NCBI RefSeq assembly: GCF_021532655.1
Contig: NZ_JAKGAS010000002.1
Span: forward strand, 496,001 to 560,000
Length of the DNA stretch: 64,000 nucleotides
Origin: Paraglaciecola algarum
Lineage (GTDB): Bacteria > Pseudomonadota > Gammaproteobacteria > Enterobacterales > Alteromonadaceae
Direction of reading: 5' to 3'
In this document: positions 18,428-28,694 of the stretch, piece by piece
Layout: every line of letters begins with the position of its first letter
How positions within the stretch are numbered: position 1 is the stretch's first letter
Notes under the pieces: model-generated
Told to the model about the DNA's origin: nothing
What the model saw: only the letters and a program-made list of their open reading frames with translations
Database searches by the model: none
Position numbers and translations under genes: made by a program

Positions 18428-18745
18428 ATGGAAGCCTTAACACTGGTTACGCAAAAGCCAGGACACTTTGTTTTGCAAGGCGATTTAAATCGTGATTCAG
18501 TGCCTTTGTGTAAACAACAAACATTTCTAGCTTTAAAGAAGTTTGGTCAAACATCTAAAACTGAAAGTGCAATATTGGATATGTCTGGTATTGCCCATGC
18601 TGATACCGCGGGGTTAGCTTGGTTAATTAATCTGCTAAAGAACTGCAAGCAGCAGAATATATTGTTAGAACTAAAAAATATTCCAGAAACCCTAGTGAAT
18701 CTGGCAAAAATTAGCGACGTTGACGGCTTTTTATCGGTACAATAG
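18428..18745 (+). CDS. mlaB: STAS-domain protein MlaB
   Basis: A 105-residue single STAS domain with the core LDMSGIAHADTAGLAWLINLL, including the usual DTAG turn with Thr. MlaB binds MlaF and stabilises the transporter. It starts 10 bases after mlaC, with AAAGGA upstream. Confidence 0.92.
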   Translation: MEALTLVTQKPGHFVLQGDLNRDSVPLCKQQTFLALKKFGQTSKTESAILDMSGIAHADTAGLAWLINLLKNCKQQNILLELKNIPETLVNLAKISDVDGFLSVQ

Positions 18746-18774
18746 CAGATTAATTTCAAAACATTGGGCTTGTT

Positions 18775-19032
18775 ATGGAACACCAACAAATAGAAATATT
18801 ATTAAAAGATAAACTTGGTTTAGCTGAAGTGCATGTGAGTGGTGAAGGCTCTCATTTTCAAGTTATTGCTGTGAGCGACCAATTCGCTGATATGAGCAGA
18901 GTAAAAAAACAACAATTTGTGTATGCTCCCTTAGCTGAAAAAATAGCTGAAGGCGTGATGCATGCAGTCTCGATTAAAACCTTTACTGAATCTCAATGGC
19001 AACGAGAGAAATTATTTAATCTGCCTCAATAA
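18775..19032 (+). CDS. ibaG: BolA-family protein IbaG
   Basis: An 85-residue BolA-like protein (YrbA/IbaG). HVSGEGSHFQVIAVSDQF carries the conserved His residues, and the RVKKQQFVYAPLAE helix-turn follows. BolA proteins pair with monothiol glutaredoxin around a [2Fe-2S] cluster. IbaG is linked to acid and envelope stress. It sits between mlaB and murA, as in E. coli. Confidence 0.93.
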   Translation: MEHQQIEILLKDKLGLAEVHVSGEGSHFQVIAVSDQFADMSRVKKQQFVYAPLAEKIAEGVMHAVSIKTFTESQWQREKLFNLPQ

Positions 19033-19073
19033 GTCTTATTTCTTTATACCCCCTGCTTAAATTATCAAACTAG

Positions 19074-20345
<1,272 letters not shown>

Positions 20346-20363
20346 GCAAGTTTACTAATAGTC

Positions 20364-20416
20364 AGATTGAGCTAGCTTGGTTTAATTAGGCTGAATTTAA
20401 CTCAGATTAAGCTAGC
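20364..20416. repeat. imperfect direct repeat in the murA-degS convergent gap
   Basis: TCAGATTGAGCTAGC (20362-20376) recurs as TCAGATTAAGCTAGC (20402-20416) with one mismatch. GCTAGCTT (20371-20378) and AAGCTAGC (20409-20416) also pair as an inverted repeat. This could form the terminator between the convergent genes, but no T run follows. Confidence 0.35.
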
Positions 20417-20418
20417 CC

Positions 20419-21492
20419 CTAGTTTAATTCAGCTACTTCCATAGTCAGTTCAATATTTTGGCTGTTCCGAGTTACTTCTAGTTTCACCGAAGTTCCTGGA
20501 GCTGTGTTGGTGATATAGTTTAATGTGTCACGTATGCTAGTAGTAGCAAGGCCGTCCACTGACAAAATAATATCATTCACCTGTAAGCCACCTAATTCAG
20601 CGGGTTTTCCTCTTACTACCCCAGTCACCAGAATGCCACTACCGACTTGCCCTCCGGCAATTTGTTCCCCATTAAAACCTAAGGCGCCACGGGTAACCTT
20701 GCCACTAGCAATAATTTCATCCATGACTTTTTTAGCAAGTGAATAAGGGATGGCAAATGAAAGGCCTTCAACGTTTTCAATTCTGTTACCAATTCTGGTT
20801 TTAAAGTTAGCACTGGCTATGCCAATTAAATATCCTTCACTGTCCACTATGGCACCACCTGAGTTGCCTTCATATAATTCAGCGTCTGTTTGAATATAAT
20901 CGAAGTAGTAATTCAAACCGTTGTTATTAATACGACTGACAATACCTTGGGTCACGGTTTGGCCCAAATTGTAGGGATTGCCTATGGCTAACACTACATC
21001 GCCCACTAGGTTGCTGGCTTGTTCTTTTTGTGGAACGACATGTAGGTTATCTTGAGAAATACTTAATACGGCTAAATCGGTTACTGGGTCAAATCCAACA
21101 ATTTGTGCTTCTGCTAGCCGACCATCTTGTAAACCCACCACTATAATATTATTTTTTGTAGTGACTGCATTTTCAATCACATGCAAGCAGGTCAATACGT
21201 ACCCTTCGGCACTCATTATTACCCCTGAACCAAGGTTGCTTCTGGTTAAAGGCTGGCGACGGTAACTATTGGCTGAGTCTAAACTTTGGCTATAAACATT
21301 AACTATGGCCGGCCCTGCTAAATTGACGGCTTGGCTGTAAGTTAATTTTTTACCCGTTTTATCTTGTGATTGGAAAAAAGTTAAGGGTAATCCACTACCT
21401 TGGCGTAAATCAGGAACTAGAATAAGAATAATGGATGAAATTATTATCCCAATTAGAATGGATTTAAGTATAGATGTTAATAGTCTTGGCAC
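20419..21492 (-). CDS. degS: membrane-anchored serine protease DegS
   Basis: A 357-residue HtrA protein with an N-terminal transmembrane anchor (about 9-28), a trypsin-like domain with catalytic His104, Asp139 and Ser211 (EGNSGGAIV), and a single PDZ domain (about 260-350). One PDZ plus an anchor distinguishes DegS from DegP/DegQ. It senses unfolded porin C-termini and cleaves RseA to release sigma-E. It lies downstream of degQ. Confidence 0.95.
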   Translation of the reverse strand: MPRLLTSILKSILIGIIISSIILILVPDLRQGSGLPLTFFQSQDKTGKKLTYSQAVNLAGPAIVNVYSQSLDSANSYRRQPLTRSNLGSGVIMSAEGYVLTCLHVIENAVTTKNNIIVVGLQDGRLAEAQIVGFDPVTDLAVLSISQDNLHVVPQKEQASNLVGDVVLAIGNPYNLGQTVTQGIVSRINNNGLNYYFDYIQTDAELYEGNSGGAIVDSEGYLIGIASANFKTRIGNRIENVEGLSFAIPYSLAKKVMDEIIASGKVTRGALGFNGEQIAGGQVGSGILVTGVVRGKPAELGGLQVNDIILSVDGLATTSIRDTLNYITNTAPGTSVKLEVTRNSQNIELTMEVAELN

Positions 21493-21554
21493 GTGTGAGT
21501 AGGCAGGTAGCTATATCAATTGTTAAAGATAATAGCATTCAAATCAGTAAGTTG

Positions 21555-21587
21555 ATAGCGGCTAAAGCGTTAAGCAAAAGCCGCTAT
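21555..21587 (-). terminator. stem-loop between degQ and degS
   Basis: ATAGCGGCT (21555-21563) pairs perfectly with AGCCGCTAT (21579-21587) over a 15-base loop. It starts about 11 bases past the degQ stop. The minus-strand 3' side lacks a T run, so it may protect the degQ mRNA or attenuate rather than terminate. Confidence 0.45.
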
Positions 21588-21597
21588 TTTGGTGAAA

Positions 21598-22962
21598 CTA
21601 ACGGATCACTAAATACAATGAGGTTAATCCACGTTTGATATTTAGCGCTATTACCCCTTTAGCATCATCTAACTCACTACGTAATTGCACAACAGTATCA
21701 ATCTTTTTACGATTAACACCGATAATCACATCACCGTCTTGTAAACCAATACGGGCTGCGGGTGAACGACTTTCTAGTTCCGAAATAACTATCCCATCAT
21801 CACCTTGTTTAGTTTTACCATTAGTTAAGGTTGCCCCTTCCAACGCAGGGTGGATTTCTTTAGCTACAACCGTTACTTGGGTCGCGTCACCTAATGTAAC
21901 TTCAATAGTTTTACGCTTTCCTTTTCGCAATAAGGTTAATTCTACTTCGCTACCTGCGCCGATACTCCCGATTTTCGCTCTAAGTTCTTGGAAACTATCG
22001 ATTTCTTTACCATTCATTTCTGTAATGATATCGCCGGCTTGAATGCCGCTTTTTTCAGCAGCTGAATCAGCAGAGACTTCGAGTACAAACGCGCCTTTGC
22101 TAACTTTTAAATTCATTGCTTCAGATAAACCAGAATCAATGTCTTGGCCAGTCACACCAAGTAACCCTCGACGCACTTCACCAAACTCAATGATTTGATC
22201 CACTAAACTTTTCATCATGTTTGAAGGAATAGCAAAACCAATACCTACGTTGCCGCCATTCGGGCCAAAAATAGCAGTGTTGATACCTACCAGTTCACCT
22301 CTAAGGCTAACTAAGGCTCCGCCAGAATTTCCGCGGTTAATGGCTGCATCAGTTTGAATAAAGTCTTCATAACCTCCAATATTTAAACCAGAACGTCCTA
22401 GGGCGCTGACGATGCCAGACGTCACGGTTTGACTTAGGCCAAAAGGATTACCAATAGCCACTACAAAATCCCCCACTCTTAACGCATCAGAATCAGCAAG
22501 GGGCACTGCGGTTAAGTTTTCAGGCTCGATTTTTAATAGAGCTATATCACTCTGTGCGTCTGCACCCAGTTTTTTAGCTTTTAACTCACGACCATCAGTT
22601 AAGGTAACTGTTATTTCGTCAGCATTATCGACTACATGGTTATTAGTTACTACATAACCTTTTTTAGCATCTATTATGACTCCTGAGCCTAAACCTTTAA
22701 AAGGCCGTTCTTGCACTTGTTCATTCGGGCCACCAAAAAAGTGTTTAAACATCTCTGGTACTTTTTGGCGAGAAACTTGGGTTCCCTCAACAGAAATACT
22801 GACTATGGCTGGTGTTGCTTTATCCAACATAGGCGCCAAGCTTGGCACTTCGTTTTTATCTGTTGAAAAGAAAGGCAAAGCAGCGTTTGACGACACACTT
22901 ATCGACATACTCGCTGCAACAACACAACAGGCTACGGCAAAACGATTCACTATTTTATTCAT
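21598..22962 (-). CDS. degQ: periplasmic serine endoprotease DegQ/DegP
   Basis: 454 residues. A signal peptide (cleavage near SSNA-ALP, about 28) is followed by the protease domain with His109, Asp139 and Ser213 (NRGNSGGALV), and two PDZ domains (about 255-345 and 365-454). It degrades or refolds damaged envelope proteins as an oligomeric cage. The short LA loop and location next to degS favour DegQ over DegP. Confidence 0.93.
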   Translation of the reverse strand: MNKIVNRFAVACCVVAASMSISVSSNAALPFFSTDKNEVPSLAPMLDKATPAIVSISVEGTQVSRQKVPEMFKHFFGGPNEQVQERPFKGLGSGVIIDAKKGYVVTNNHVVDNADEITVTLTDGRELKAKKLGADAQSDIALLKIEPENLTAVPLADSDALRVGDFVVAIGNPFGLSQTVTSGIVSALGRSGLNIGGYEDFIQTDAAINRGNSGGALVSLRGELVGINTAIFGPNGGNVGIGFAIPSNMMKSLVDQIIEFGEVRRGLLGVTGQDIDSGLSEAMNLKVSKGAFVLEVSADSAAEKSGIQAGDIITEMNGKEIDSFQELRAKIGSIGAGSEVELTLLRKGKRKTIEVTLGDATQVTVVAKEIHPALEGATLTNGKTKQGDDGIVISELESRSPAARIGLQDGDVIIGVNRKKIDTVVQLRSELDDAKGVIALNIKRGLTSLYLVIR

Positions 22963-23030
22963 CGAATATTATCTCCAAAAATTTATATTAATAAACAATA
23001 GAATGACTATATGTATTTACAGAAAGTTCC

Positions 23031-23468
23031 TTACTTCACTTCTTTGCTTTCTGGCTCCGCCGAACCAGAAAAAAGCCCAGAGCCCTCAGCGGAAAAGTCC
23101 AAAGGCTGAATATCAGCAGTATCTTTTTCACGAGTTGGACTGTCACTTTTGTTGCGTAGGTATGCTGTAGCGTGTTCACCAAAATAGTTTAGTTGATTAT
23201 CTTCAGCCCCCGAGTTCTGCCTGATCACGGTTTGTTCATAGTGTGATATTTGCTGAGTCAATGCTTCAGCTTGTTGGCTTAATTGTTGTGCAATTTTTTT
23301 AGTTTCAAGTAAGTGAACTGAGGCTTGCTGTGCCATTAGTTCTTTCACTGTCTGTTCGCTTTCTGCTCTATTTTGTTGGTTTTCATCTTCTTTACTGAAA
23401 TGTTTTGCAACAAAGTAACCAATAATTCCACCTACAATTAATAACAATAAGCCAATAATCCAATCCAT
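23031..23468 (-). CDS. zapG: ZapG (YhcB, DUF1043) envelope/division protein
   Basis: A 145-residue protein with one N-terminal helix (about 3-21, IIGLLLLIVGGIIGYFVAKHF), then a coiled coil (about 25-85) and a low-complexity tail. It matches the DUF1043/YhcB family, which joins cell division and elongation complexes in the inner membrane. It is divergent from zapE, as in E. coli. Confidence 0.9.
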   Translation of the reverse strand: MDWIIGLLLLIVGGIIGYFVAKHFSKEDENQQNRAESEQTVKELMAQQASVHLLETKKIAQQLSQQAEALTQQISHYEQTVIRQNSGAEDNQLNYFGEHATAYLRNKSDSPTREKDTADIQPLDFSAEGSGLFSGSAEPESKEVK

Positions 23469-23658
23469 AAATACTCCTAATATTTCATTTTTTGCTTCTG
23501 TAAACGCTAATTAGAGTTGAATTAAGTAGCTGAGCAGAAGCACAATACTGTTATTATACGCCTAGCATTTTTAATGCGGTCATTTTATTTGTATTCAAGT
23601 GGCTATTTATTTTCTTAAGACAGCATTACACGATAAACGGTAGGAAAAATTTAAATTT

Positions 23659-24765
23659 ATGACAGGGCAAACTCCATGGCAGAAATATCAAGCCGATTTA
23701 CAAACGCCTGAATTTCAATATGATGCTGCGCAAGAAAATGCAGTGAAAGAATTGCAACGTTTATACGATGAATTAACCCAGCCACAAAAAAAGTTAACTT
23801 GGCGAATTAAACTGCAAAAAACTTTTGGTAAAGGTATGCATAAACCTACCATCCAGGGTATTTATTTTTGGGGCGGTGTGGGTCGCGGTAAAACCTATTT
23901 AGTTGATACTTTTTACGAATGTTTGCCATTTGACAAAAAAATGCGTATTCACTTTCATCGATTTATGCATAGAGTGCATCAAGAACTTAAAACCTTAGGT
24001 GGCCGATCTGATCCACTAAAAATTATCGCACAAACCTTTGCCAACGAAACAAGAGTTATATGTTTTGATGAGTTTTTTGTATCGGATATTACCGATGCCA
24101 TGATCTTAGGTACCTTGATGCAAGAGTTGTTTGCCCATGGCATAGTATTGGTCGCTACCTCTAATATTATTCCAGATGACTTATATAAAAATGGCTTACA
24201 AAGAGCTCGCTTTTTACCGGCTATTGAATTAATTAATCTTAACACGCGCATAGTTAATGTGGACAGTGGAGTGGATTATCGCTTACGTACTTTAGAGCAA
24301 GCTGAAATATTTCATTACCCACTTGATGAAAGAGCCAATAAAAATTTACATACCTATTTCAGTCAGTTGGCACCTGAGGTGGGCACTGAGAATCAAAGCA
24401 TAGAAATTGAAGGTCGCTTGATCCCGTCTTTGCATTACGCTGATGGAGTGGTGATGTTTGAGTTTAGGGCGGTATGCGACGGTCCAAGAAGTCAAACAGA
24501 TTACATGGAAATTAGCCGTTTATACCATTCAGTACTTATAGCAAACGTTGAACAAATGGGCCAAGCCAATGACGATATTGCACGACGTTTTATTGCCATG
24601 ATTGATGAGTTTTATGAGCGTAATGTAAAGTTGATTATGTCAGCTGAAGTCGCGATGGAAGATTTGTATACACAAGGGCAACTAAGCTTTGAATTTAAAC
24701 GCTGTTTAAGCCGATTGAAAGAAATGCAGTCTCACGACTATTTGGCTTCTGAACATATACCTTAG
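23659..24765 (+). CDS. zapE: cell division ATPase ZapE
   Basis: A 368-residue AFG1-like AAA+ protein. Walker A GGVGRGKT is at 72-79, and RVICFDEFFVSDITDAMIL is Walker B with the family DEF signature. It binds FtsZ and destabilises the Z-ring in late division or stress. Promoter elements should lie in the 190-base gap shared with zapG. Confidence 0.94.
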   Translation: MTGQTPWQKYQADLQTPEFQYDAAQENAVKELQRLYDELTQPQKKLTWRIKLQKTFGKGMHKPTIQGIYFWGGVGRGKTYLVDTFYECLPFDKKMRIHFHRFMHRVHQELKTLGGRSDPLKIIAQTFANETRVICFDEFFVSDITDAMILGTLMQELFAHGIVLVATSNIIPDDLYKNGLQRARFLPAIELINLNTRIVNVDSGVDYRLRTLEQAEIFHYPLDERANKNLHTYFSQLAPEVGTENQSIEIEGRLIPSLHYADGVVMFEFRAVCDGPRSQTDYMEISRLYHSVLIANVEQMGQANDDIARRFIAMIDEFYERNVKLIMSAEVAMEDLYTQGQLSFEFKRCLSRLKEMQSHDYLASEHIP

Positions 24766-24896
24766 ATGTGGATAAGCTAGAAGGTTTTTGCTTTTGTACT
24801 TCTATGGCATACGCGGTAAAATCGCAGATATTAAGCCTAATCGTTAAACTGCTAATGATTCACTAAAAAGCAGCTAGATAAAAAAGAGAACAGTAA

Positions 24897-25622
24897 ATGG
24901 GAAGAAAATTCGAAGTTCGCAAAGTCTCCATGGCAAAAACAGCCGGAGCTAAAACCAAGGTATATTCTAAATACGGTAAAGAAATTTATGTTGTGGCTAA
25001 AAATGGCGGGACTGATCCCCAAGCCAATTTATCTTTACGCCGTTTAATCGAAAAAGCTAAAAAAGACCAAGTGCCAAGTCACGTGATTGACAAAGCCATC
25101 GACAAAGCCGCCGGTGGTGCAGGTGAAGACTATGTACCAGCTCGCTACGAAGGTTTTGGCCCTGGTGGTTGTATGGTGATTGTGGATTGTTTAACTGACA
25201 ACAATAATCGGACCATTACAGACGTACGTAATTGTTTCACTAAAACCAGTTCAAAATTGGGTGTAGAAGGCACAGTGGGCCATATGTTCGATCATCAAGC
25301 GGTATTTGAATTTCCCGGTGAAGACGAAGATGCTGTGTTAGAAGTATTGATGGAAGCTGACGTAGATGTAACTGAAGTGGAAGCTGAAGACGGTATGATT
25401 ACAGTTTACGCTCCGCACACGGAATTCAATAACACGCGAACAGCGCTAACAGAAGATGATCCAGAGATTAAATTTGATTCTGAAGAGATAACCTTTATCC
25501 CGCAAACAGAAGCAGAAGTCTCTGGCGATGATGTAGCCACATTCGACAAGTTTATGGATATGTTAGAAGACTGTGACGATGTACAGCATGTGTATCATAA
25601 TGCAGTGGTTAATCGAGATTAG
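24897..25622 (+). CDS. yebC: YebC/PmpR-family protein
   Basis: 241 residues, typical for YebC (TACO1 family). The C-terminal domains contain [21 protein letters not shown]. Members act as transcriptional regulators and, in recent work, as ribosome-associated factors relieving proline-stretch stalling. The N-terminus [20 protein letters not shown] differs from the common MAGHSKW start, and belongs to the YeeN-like subgroup. A strong terminator follows. Confidence 0.93.
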   Translation: MGRKFEVRKVSMAKTAGAKTKVYSKYGKEIYVVAKNGGTDPQANLSLRRLIEKAKKDQVPSHVIDKAIDKAAGGAGEDYVPARYEGFGPGGCMVIVDCLTDNNNRTITDVRNCFTKTSSKLGVEGTVGHMFDHQAVFEFPGEDEDAVLEVLMEADVDVTEVEAEDGMITVYAPHTEFNNTRTALTEDDPEIKFDSEEITFIPQTEAEVSGDDVATFDKFMDMLEDCDDVQHVYHNAVVNRD

Positions 25623-25655
25623 GTTTTAGCTTTAAAAAACTTAAGATGATTTAGA

Positions 25656-25682
25656 AGCCGAACTTAGCGTTCGGCTTTTTTG
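25656..25682 (+). terminator. Rho-independent terminator of yebC
   Basis: AGCCGAAC (25656-25663) pairs with GTTCGGCT (25669-25676) over a 5-base loop, followed by a T run. It starts 34 bases after the yebC stop. Confidence 0.9.
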
Positions 25683-26120
25683 TTTATGCACTGCGTGCAT
25701 GGGCTGCGCACACGAAGTATAGCTATGCTACTAAGAGCGAGAGTTTAAAGCATTCACTTCGTTCACCAAGCATGCGCTTTGCTTACCGTCATCCTGACGT
25801 ATTTTCAAACGACATCCCTGTCGTCCAACTGACTTATGTTATGAAATACATCCATATATTTCACCCTTCGGGCCGCACTAAAGTACGTTCTAAATTTATC
25901 CATTAAATTTTGGGTCAACAGCCAAGAAAAGTAAGCAAAAGAGGCCGCTCGACGGGTATGTTCTTCATCCAACTATCAACTCACTTTTGCAGGTCGTGCT
26001 GATTCGTTCCCGACGAAACACCACTCAATCGCCTATCCATGGCTCTTGACCCACAAAAGTAAGCAGATAATTGGCGAACATAGAGTCGAAGGTAAATCAA
26101 AAGCATCGGCTTTGCCGACA
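25681..26120 (-). repeat. hairpin-rich intergenic repeat, copy B (inverted relative to C)
   Basis: No gene is visible here. The 147-base segment 25802-25948 is the reverse complement of 28471-28617 with two mismatches and no gaps. Beyond it a stem joins 25958-25977 to 26066-26081 around the same asymmetric internal loop as copies A and C, and the element ends in the hairpin ATCGGC/GCCGAC (26105-26110/26114-26119). The outer flank has AGCATTCACTTCGTTCACC (25749-25767), shared with copy A. Confidence 0.75.
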
Positions 26121-26378
26121 AAGATTGTAATCGCTCATAATTAGTTCAAAACAGTCATTGGCGTTTACTTAGGTTTAGGACAGCTGATCCGACAAAGCAG
26201 ACATTAGGTGTTTGTTGAACCTTATGGCAACAGCTAACCAATAACTCTCTTCAAATATCCTAAAGGATGGGTAAATATAGTGTACTTATTGCTTTGCAAC
26301 TCATTGATTATTAGTTAGATTAGAGTAATTAATTGTCGTAGAACGTTCGGAGTTACTGAGCTTCCGATATATTAAGCT

Positions 26379-26385
26379 GTTAGGC
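26379..26385 (+). other. integron cassette 5' boundary (core site GTTAGGC)
   Basis: GTTAGGC matches the GTTRRRY core-site consensus exactly. It is the exact reverse complement of GCCTAAC, which opens the attC-like site after the ATPase gene. That is what a complete cassette, recombined between G and TT, should show. The ATG lies 39 bases downstream, a usual leader length for cassettes. Confidence 0.55.
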
Positions 26386-26418
26386 TACTTTAAGCGAATT
26401 ACAATGCAAGGAAATAAA

Positions 26419-28026
26419 ATGCTAAAAGTTGGAGATTTAAATCTAGGATTCAGTGATGCAGAAAACTACAAGCGAAGAGAGAACAAAGAACTTCTAAATC
26501 ATGTGTTTCTTAGGACATCTTCTTTGGATAAATTGTGCTCGCCATCCACCACATTTTTGGTGGGCGATAAGGGAACTGGTAAAACAGCATATGCAGTCTA
26601 TATGTCCAATAACTCGCACGAAGATAACGTTTCATCTTTACGATACATAAGGGAAACGGAATATCAAAAATTTATAACCCTAAAAAATGAAAAGCATTTA
26701 GATCTTTCAGACTACAGTTCCATTTGGAAAGTAATTATATATTTACTTTTGTCAGAACAAATATACAAGCTTGAAGGAAAAGATGGACTATTCAAGCGGT
26801 TTAGTAAATTTCAAGCACTTCATGATGCCATTCAAGAATACTATCTCCATGCATTTTCCCCGGAAATTATTCACGCTTTGCAATTTATTCGAGAATCTAA
26901 GATTGTTGCAGAGTTACTTTCAAAACATGCAAAGGCCAAGGGAGAACAAACAGAAAATTTAACCTTTAGTGAATCTAGGTTTCAAACCAATTTACTATAT
27001 ATTCAGAAAAATTTTGAACAGGCTATTAGTTCACTAAAACTTGATAAAAGCCATATTCTTTTTATAGATGGGATAGATATAAGGCCATCTGCTATACCAT
27101 TTGATGATTATCTCGAATGCATTAAGGGATTAGCTAATGCAGTATGGGAGATAAATAATGACTTTTTCCCGAGCATAAGAGATTCAAGAGGAAGGCTGAG
27201 GGCTGTTCTGTTGGTGCGTCCTGATATCTTTGCGTTATTGGGTCTTCAGAATCAAAACACTAAGATACGGGATAACTCTGTTTTGCTGGACTGGAGTACA
27301 GCATATAAAGATCATCGTTCTAGTGATTTATTTTCAGCATCAGATCAAATATTGAGACATCAGCAAGAAGAGGCGAAGGTATTGAGTGTTGGTGATTCAT
27401 GGGATTACTATTTTCCGTTTGATACGCCAAGTTTGAAGACCCAATTTGAAAAGCCATCGTCCTTTGTAAGCTTTTTGAGGTTTGCCCTTTATCGACCTAG
27501 AGATATAGTCACAATGCTTTCAATGTTACAAGAAAACTTCGTGAAGACATCAAACGATAAGAATAGGTCATTTTCGAAAGATGACTTTGAGGAGAGTACT
27601 TTCAGGCGGAATTATGCTGATTATTTACTCGGAGAAGTAAAGGATCAGTTAGCCTTTTATTATGGTGATGATGAATACGAAAATTTCCTTAAATTTTTTG
27701 AATTTCTAGATGGAAAAAATAAATTTACCTACAATGAGTTCACTAAAGCATTCAAAGATCTTCAAGAATATTTAAGCGAAATTAATAGTAAAACGCCACG
27801 CTTTATGTCTACAGCTCCAGATTTCCTCCAGTTCCTCTATGACCTAAACGTAGTATGTTTTATAGAAAGAACAGAAGAAGGAAAGCCTCATATTCATTGG
27901 TGCTTTAGAGACCGTACCTATTCAAACATTTCGCCAAAAGTAAAGCTTGGTGAAACTTATGAGATTTTTTACGGCATGTCAAAAGCATTAAATACTGGAA
28001 AGAAGATTTCTCGTGGCAAAGCCTAA
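26419..28026 (+). CDS. P-loop ATPase, Sll1717-like, in a cassette-like unit
   Basis: A 535-residue protein from the ATG at 26419. AAGGA lies 6 bases before this start; the in-frame ATG at 26404 has none and overlaps the AAGGA. Walker A GDKGTGKT is at about 49-56 and a Walker B-like ILFIDGID at about 213-220. The early segment FSDAENYKRRENKELLNHVF and the overall layout resemble the P-loop ATPases named for cyanobacterial Sll1717. The C-terminal 200 residues have no motif I recognise. No partner gene is adjacent, and the AT-rich unit lies between inverted repeats. The biological role is unknown; defence is only a hypothesis. Confidence 0.8.
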   Translation: MLKVGDLNLGFSDAENYKRRENKELLNHVFLRTSSLDKLCSPSTTFLVGDKGTGKTAYAVYMSNNSHEDNVSSLRYIRETEYQKFITLKNEKHLDLSDYSSIWKVIIYLLLSEQIYKLEGKDGLFKRFSKFQALHDAIQEYYLHAFSPEIIHALQFIRESKIVAELLSKHAKAKGEQTENLTFSESRFQTNLLYIQKNFEQAISSLKLDKSHILFIDGIDIRPSAIPFDDYLECIKGLANAVWEINNDFFPSIRDSRGRLRAVLLVRPDIFALLGLQNQNTKIRDNSVLLDWSTAYKDHRSSDLFSASDQILRHQQEEAKVLSVGDSWDYYFPFDTPSLKTQFEKPSSFVSFLRFALYRPRDIVTMLSMLQENFVKTSNDKNRSFSKDDFEESTFRRNYADYLLGEVKDQLAFYYGDDEYENFLKFFEFLDGKNKFTYNEFTKAFKDLQEYLSEINSKTPRFMSTAPDFLQFLYDLNVVCFIERTEEGKPHIHWCFRDRTYSNISPKVKLGETYEIFYGMSKALNTGKKISRGKA

Positions 28027-28108
28027 CAAAGCCATCAAAATTCGTTCCGGCAAAAAAAAAGGCTTTCACTGGACGCGCTAACGTGCGCCATTTATAGCGG
28101 CGTTAATG
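28021..28108 (+). other. attC-like recombination site closing the cassette
   Basis: It begins GCCTAAC (28021-28027), which matches RYYYAAC and overlaps the TAA stop as in many cassettes, and ends GCGGCGTTA (28097-28105). Between them GACGCGC (28072-28078) and GTGCGCC (28083-28089) form a terminal hairpin with one wobble and mismatch. The L-box pairing (GCCATCAAA against TTTATAGCGGC) is imperfect. Length is about 85 bases, within the attC range. Confidence 0.6.
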
Positions 28109-28137
28109 TCCGCATTCGCGTAAAAATTCAATCAAAA

Positions 28138-28236
28138 TTAAAGATCATCAGCAACTTCAATTCTGATGGTTCTGTTTGAAATCTCAAATTTGCCAATGAC
28201 GGCTTTAGGTCGTTTTCTGTCCTTAAAAACTAGTAA
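28138..28236 (-). other. possible coding remnant downstream of the attC-like site
   Basis: The minus strand is open for 32 codons and reads KDRKRPKAVIGKFEI and SNRTIRIEVADDL before a TAA at 28140-28138. It looks protein-like but has no start codon, and stops follow at once upstream. It could be the end of a decayed gene. I cannot name a family. Confidence 0.25.
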
Positions 28237-28303
28237 TCAATGTCCTAAGTTGGCACTTTTGAGACGTTATTTATTAACCTAAATTTAAACCTTCTTTAGT
28301 TTT

Positions 28304-28680
28304 GTGGCGAAGCCATGCTTTTGATTTTGCTCCCACATTCAAAACTTCCCAAATAACGCTAAGATTAATTGGGGCAATTGGCAGGACGCCAATTGAGCTT
28401 AGCCTTGTCGGGAACAAATCTAAGCGACCTAATTAATCTCAGTTATTTGGATTAGAAGTTTTGTTGGTGGGCGGTCTCTTTTGCTTACTTTTCTTGGCTG
28501 TTGACCCAAAATTTAATGGATAAATTTAGAACGTACTTTAGTGCGGCCCGAAGGGTGAAATATATGGATGTATTTCATAACATAAGTCAGTTGGACGACA
28601 TGGATGTCGTTTGAAAAAAGGCACGGATGCCAAGTGCGAAGCATAAAAATAAGCGCAGCGCATAATCCTTTGCTTTAGCT
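28304..28680 (+). repeat. hairpin-rich intergenic repeat, copy C
   Basis: It starts with GTGGCGAAGCCATGCTTTT (28304-28322, identical to 7240-7258). A long stem joins 28341-28370 to 28431-28462, with an inner perfect hairpin CAATTGGC/GCCAATTG (28375-28382/28388-28395). The 147-base segment 28471-28617, inverted relative to copy B, follows, and short GC-rich palindromic units end it. No gene is visible before folE. Confidence 0.75.
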
Positions 28681-28694
28681 TTTTGATAGGGAAA

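Noticed and set aside
26404..26418. Upstream ATG for the P-loop ATPase
   Set aside because: It overlaps the AAGGA that serves ATG 26419 and has no ribosome site of its own.
28138..28303. Remnant of an insertion sequence after the attC-like site
   Set aside because: A short protein-like stretch is present, but no transposase motif or terminal repeat could be shown; kept only as a low-confidence coding remnant.
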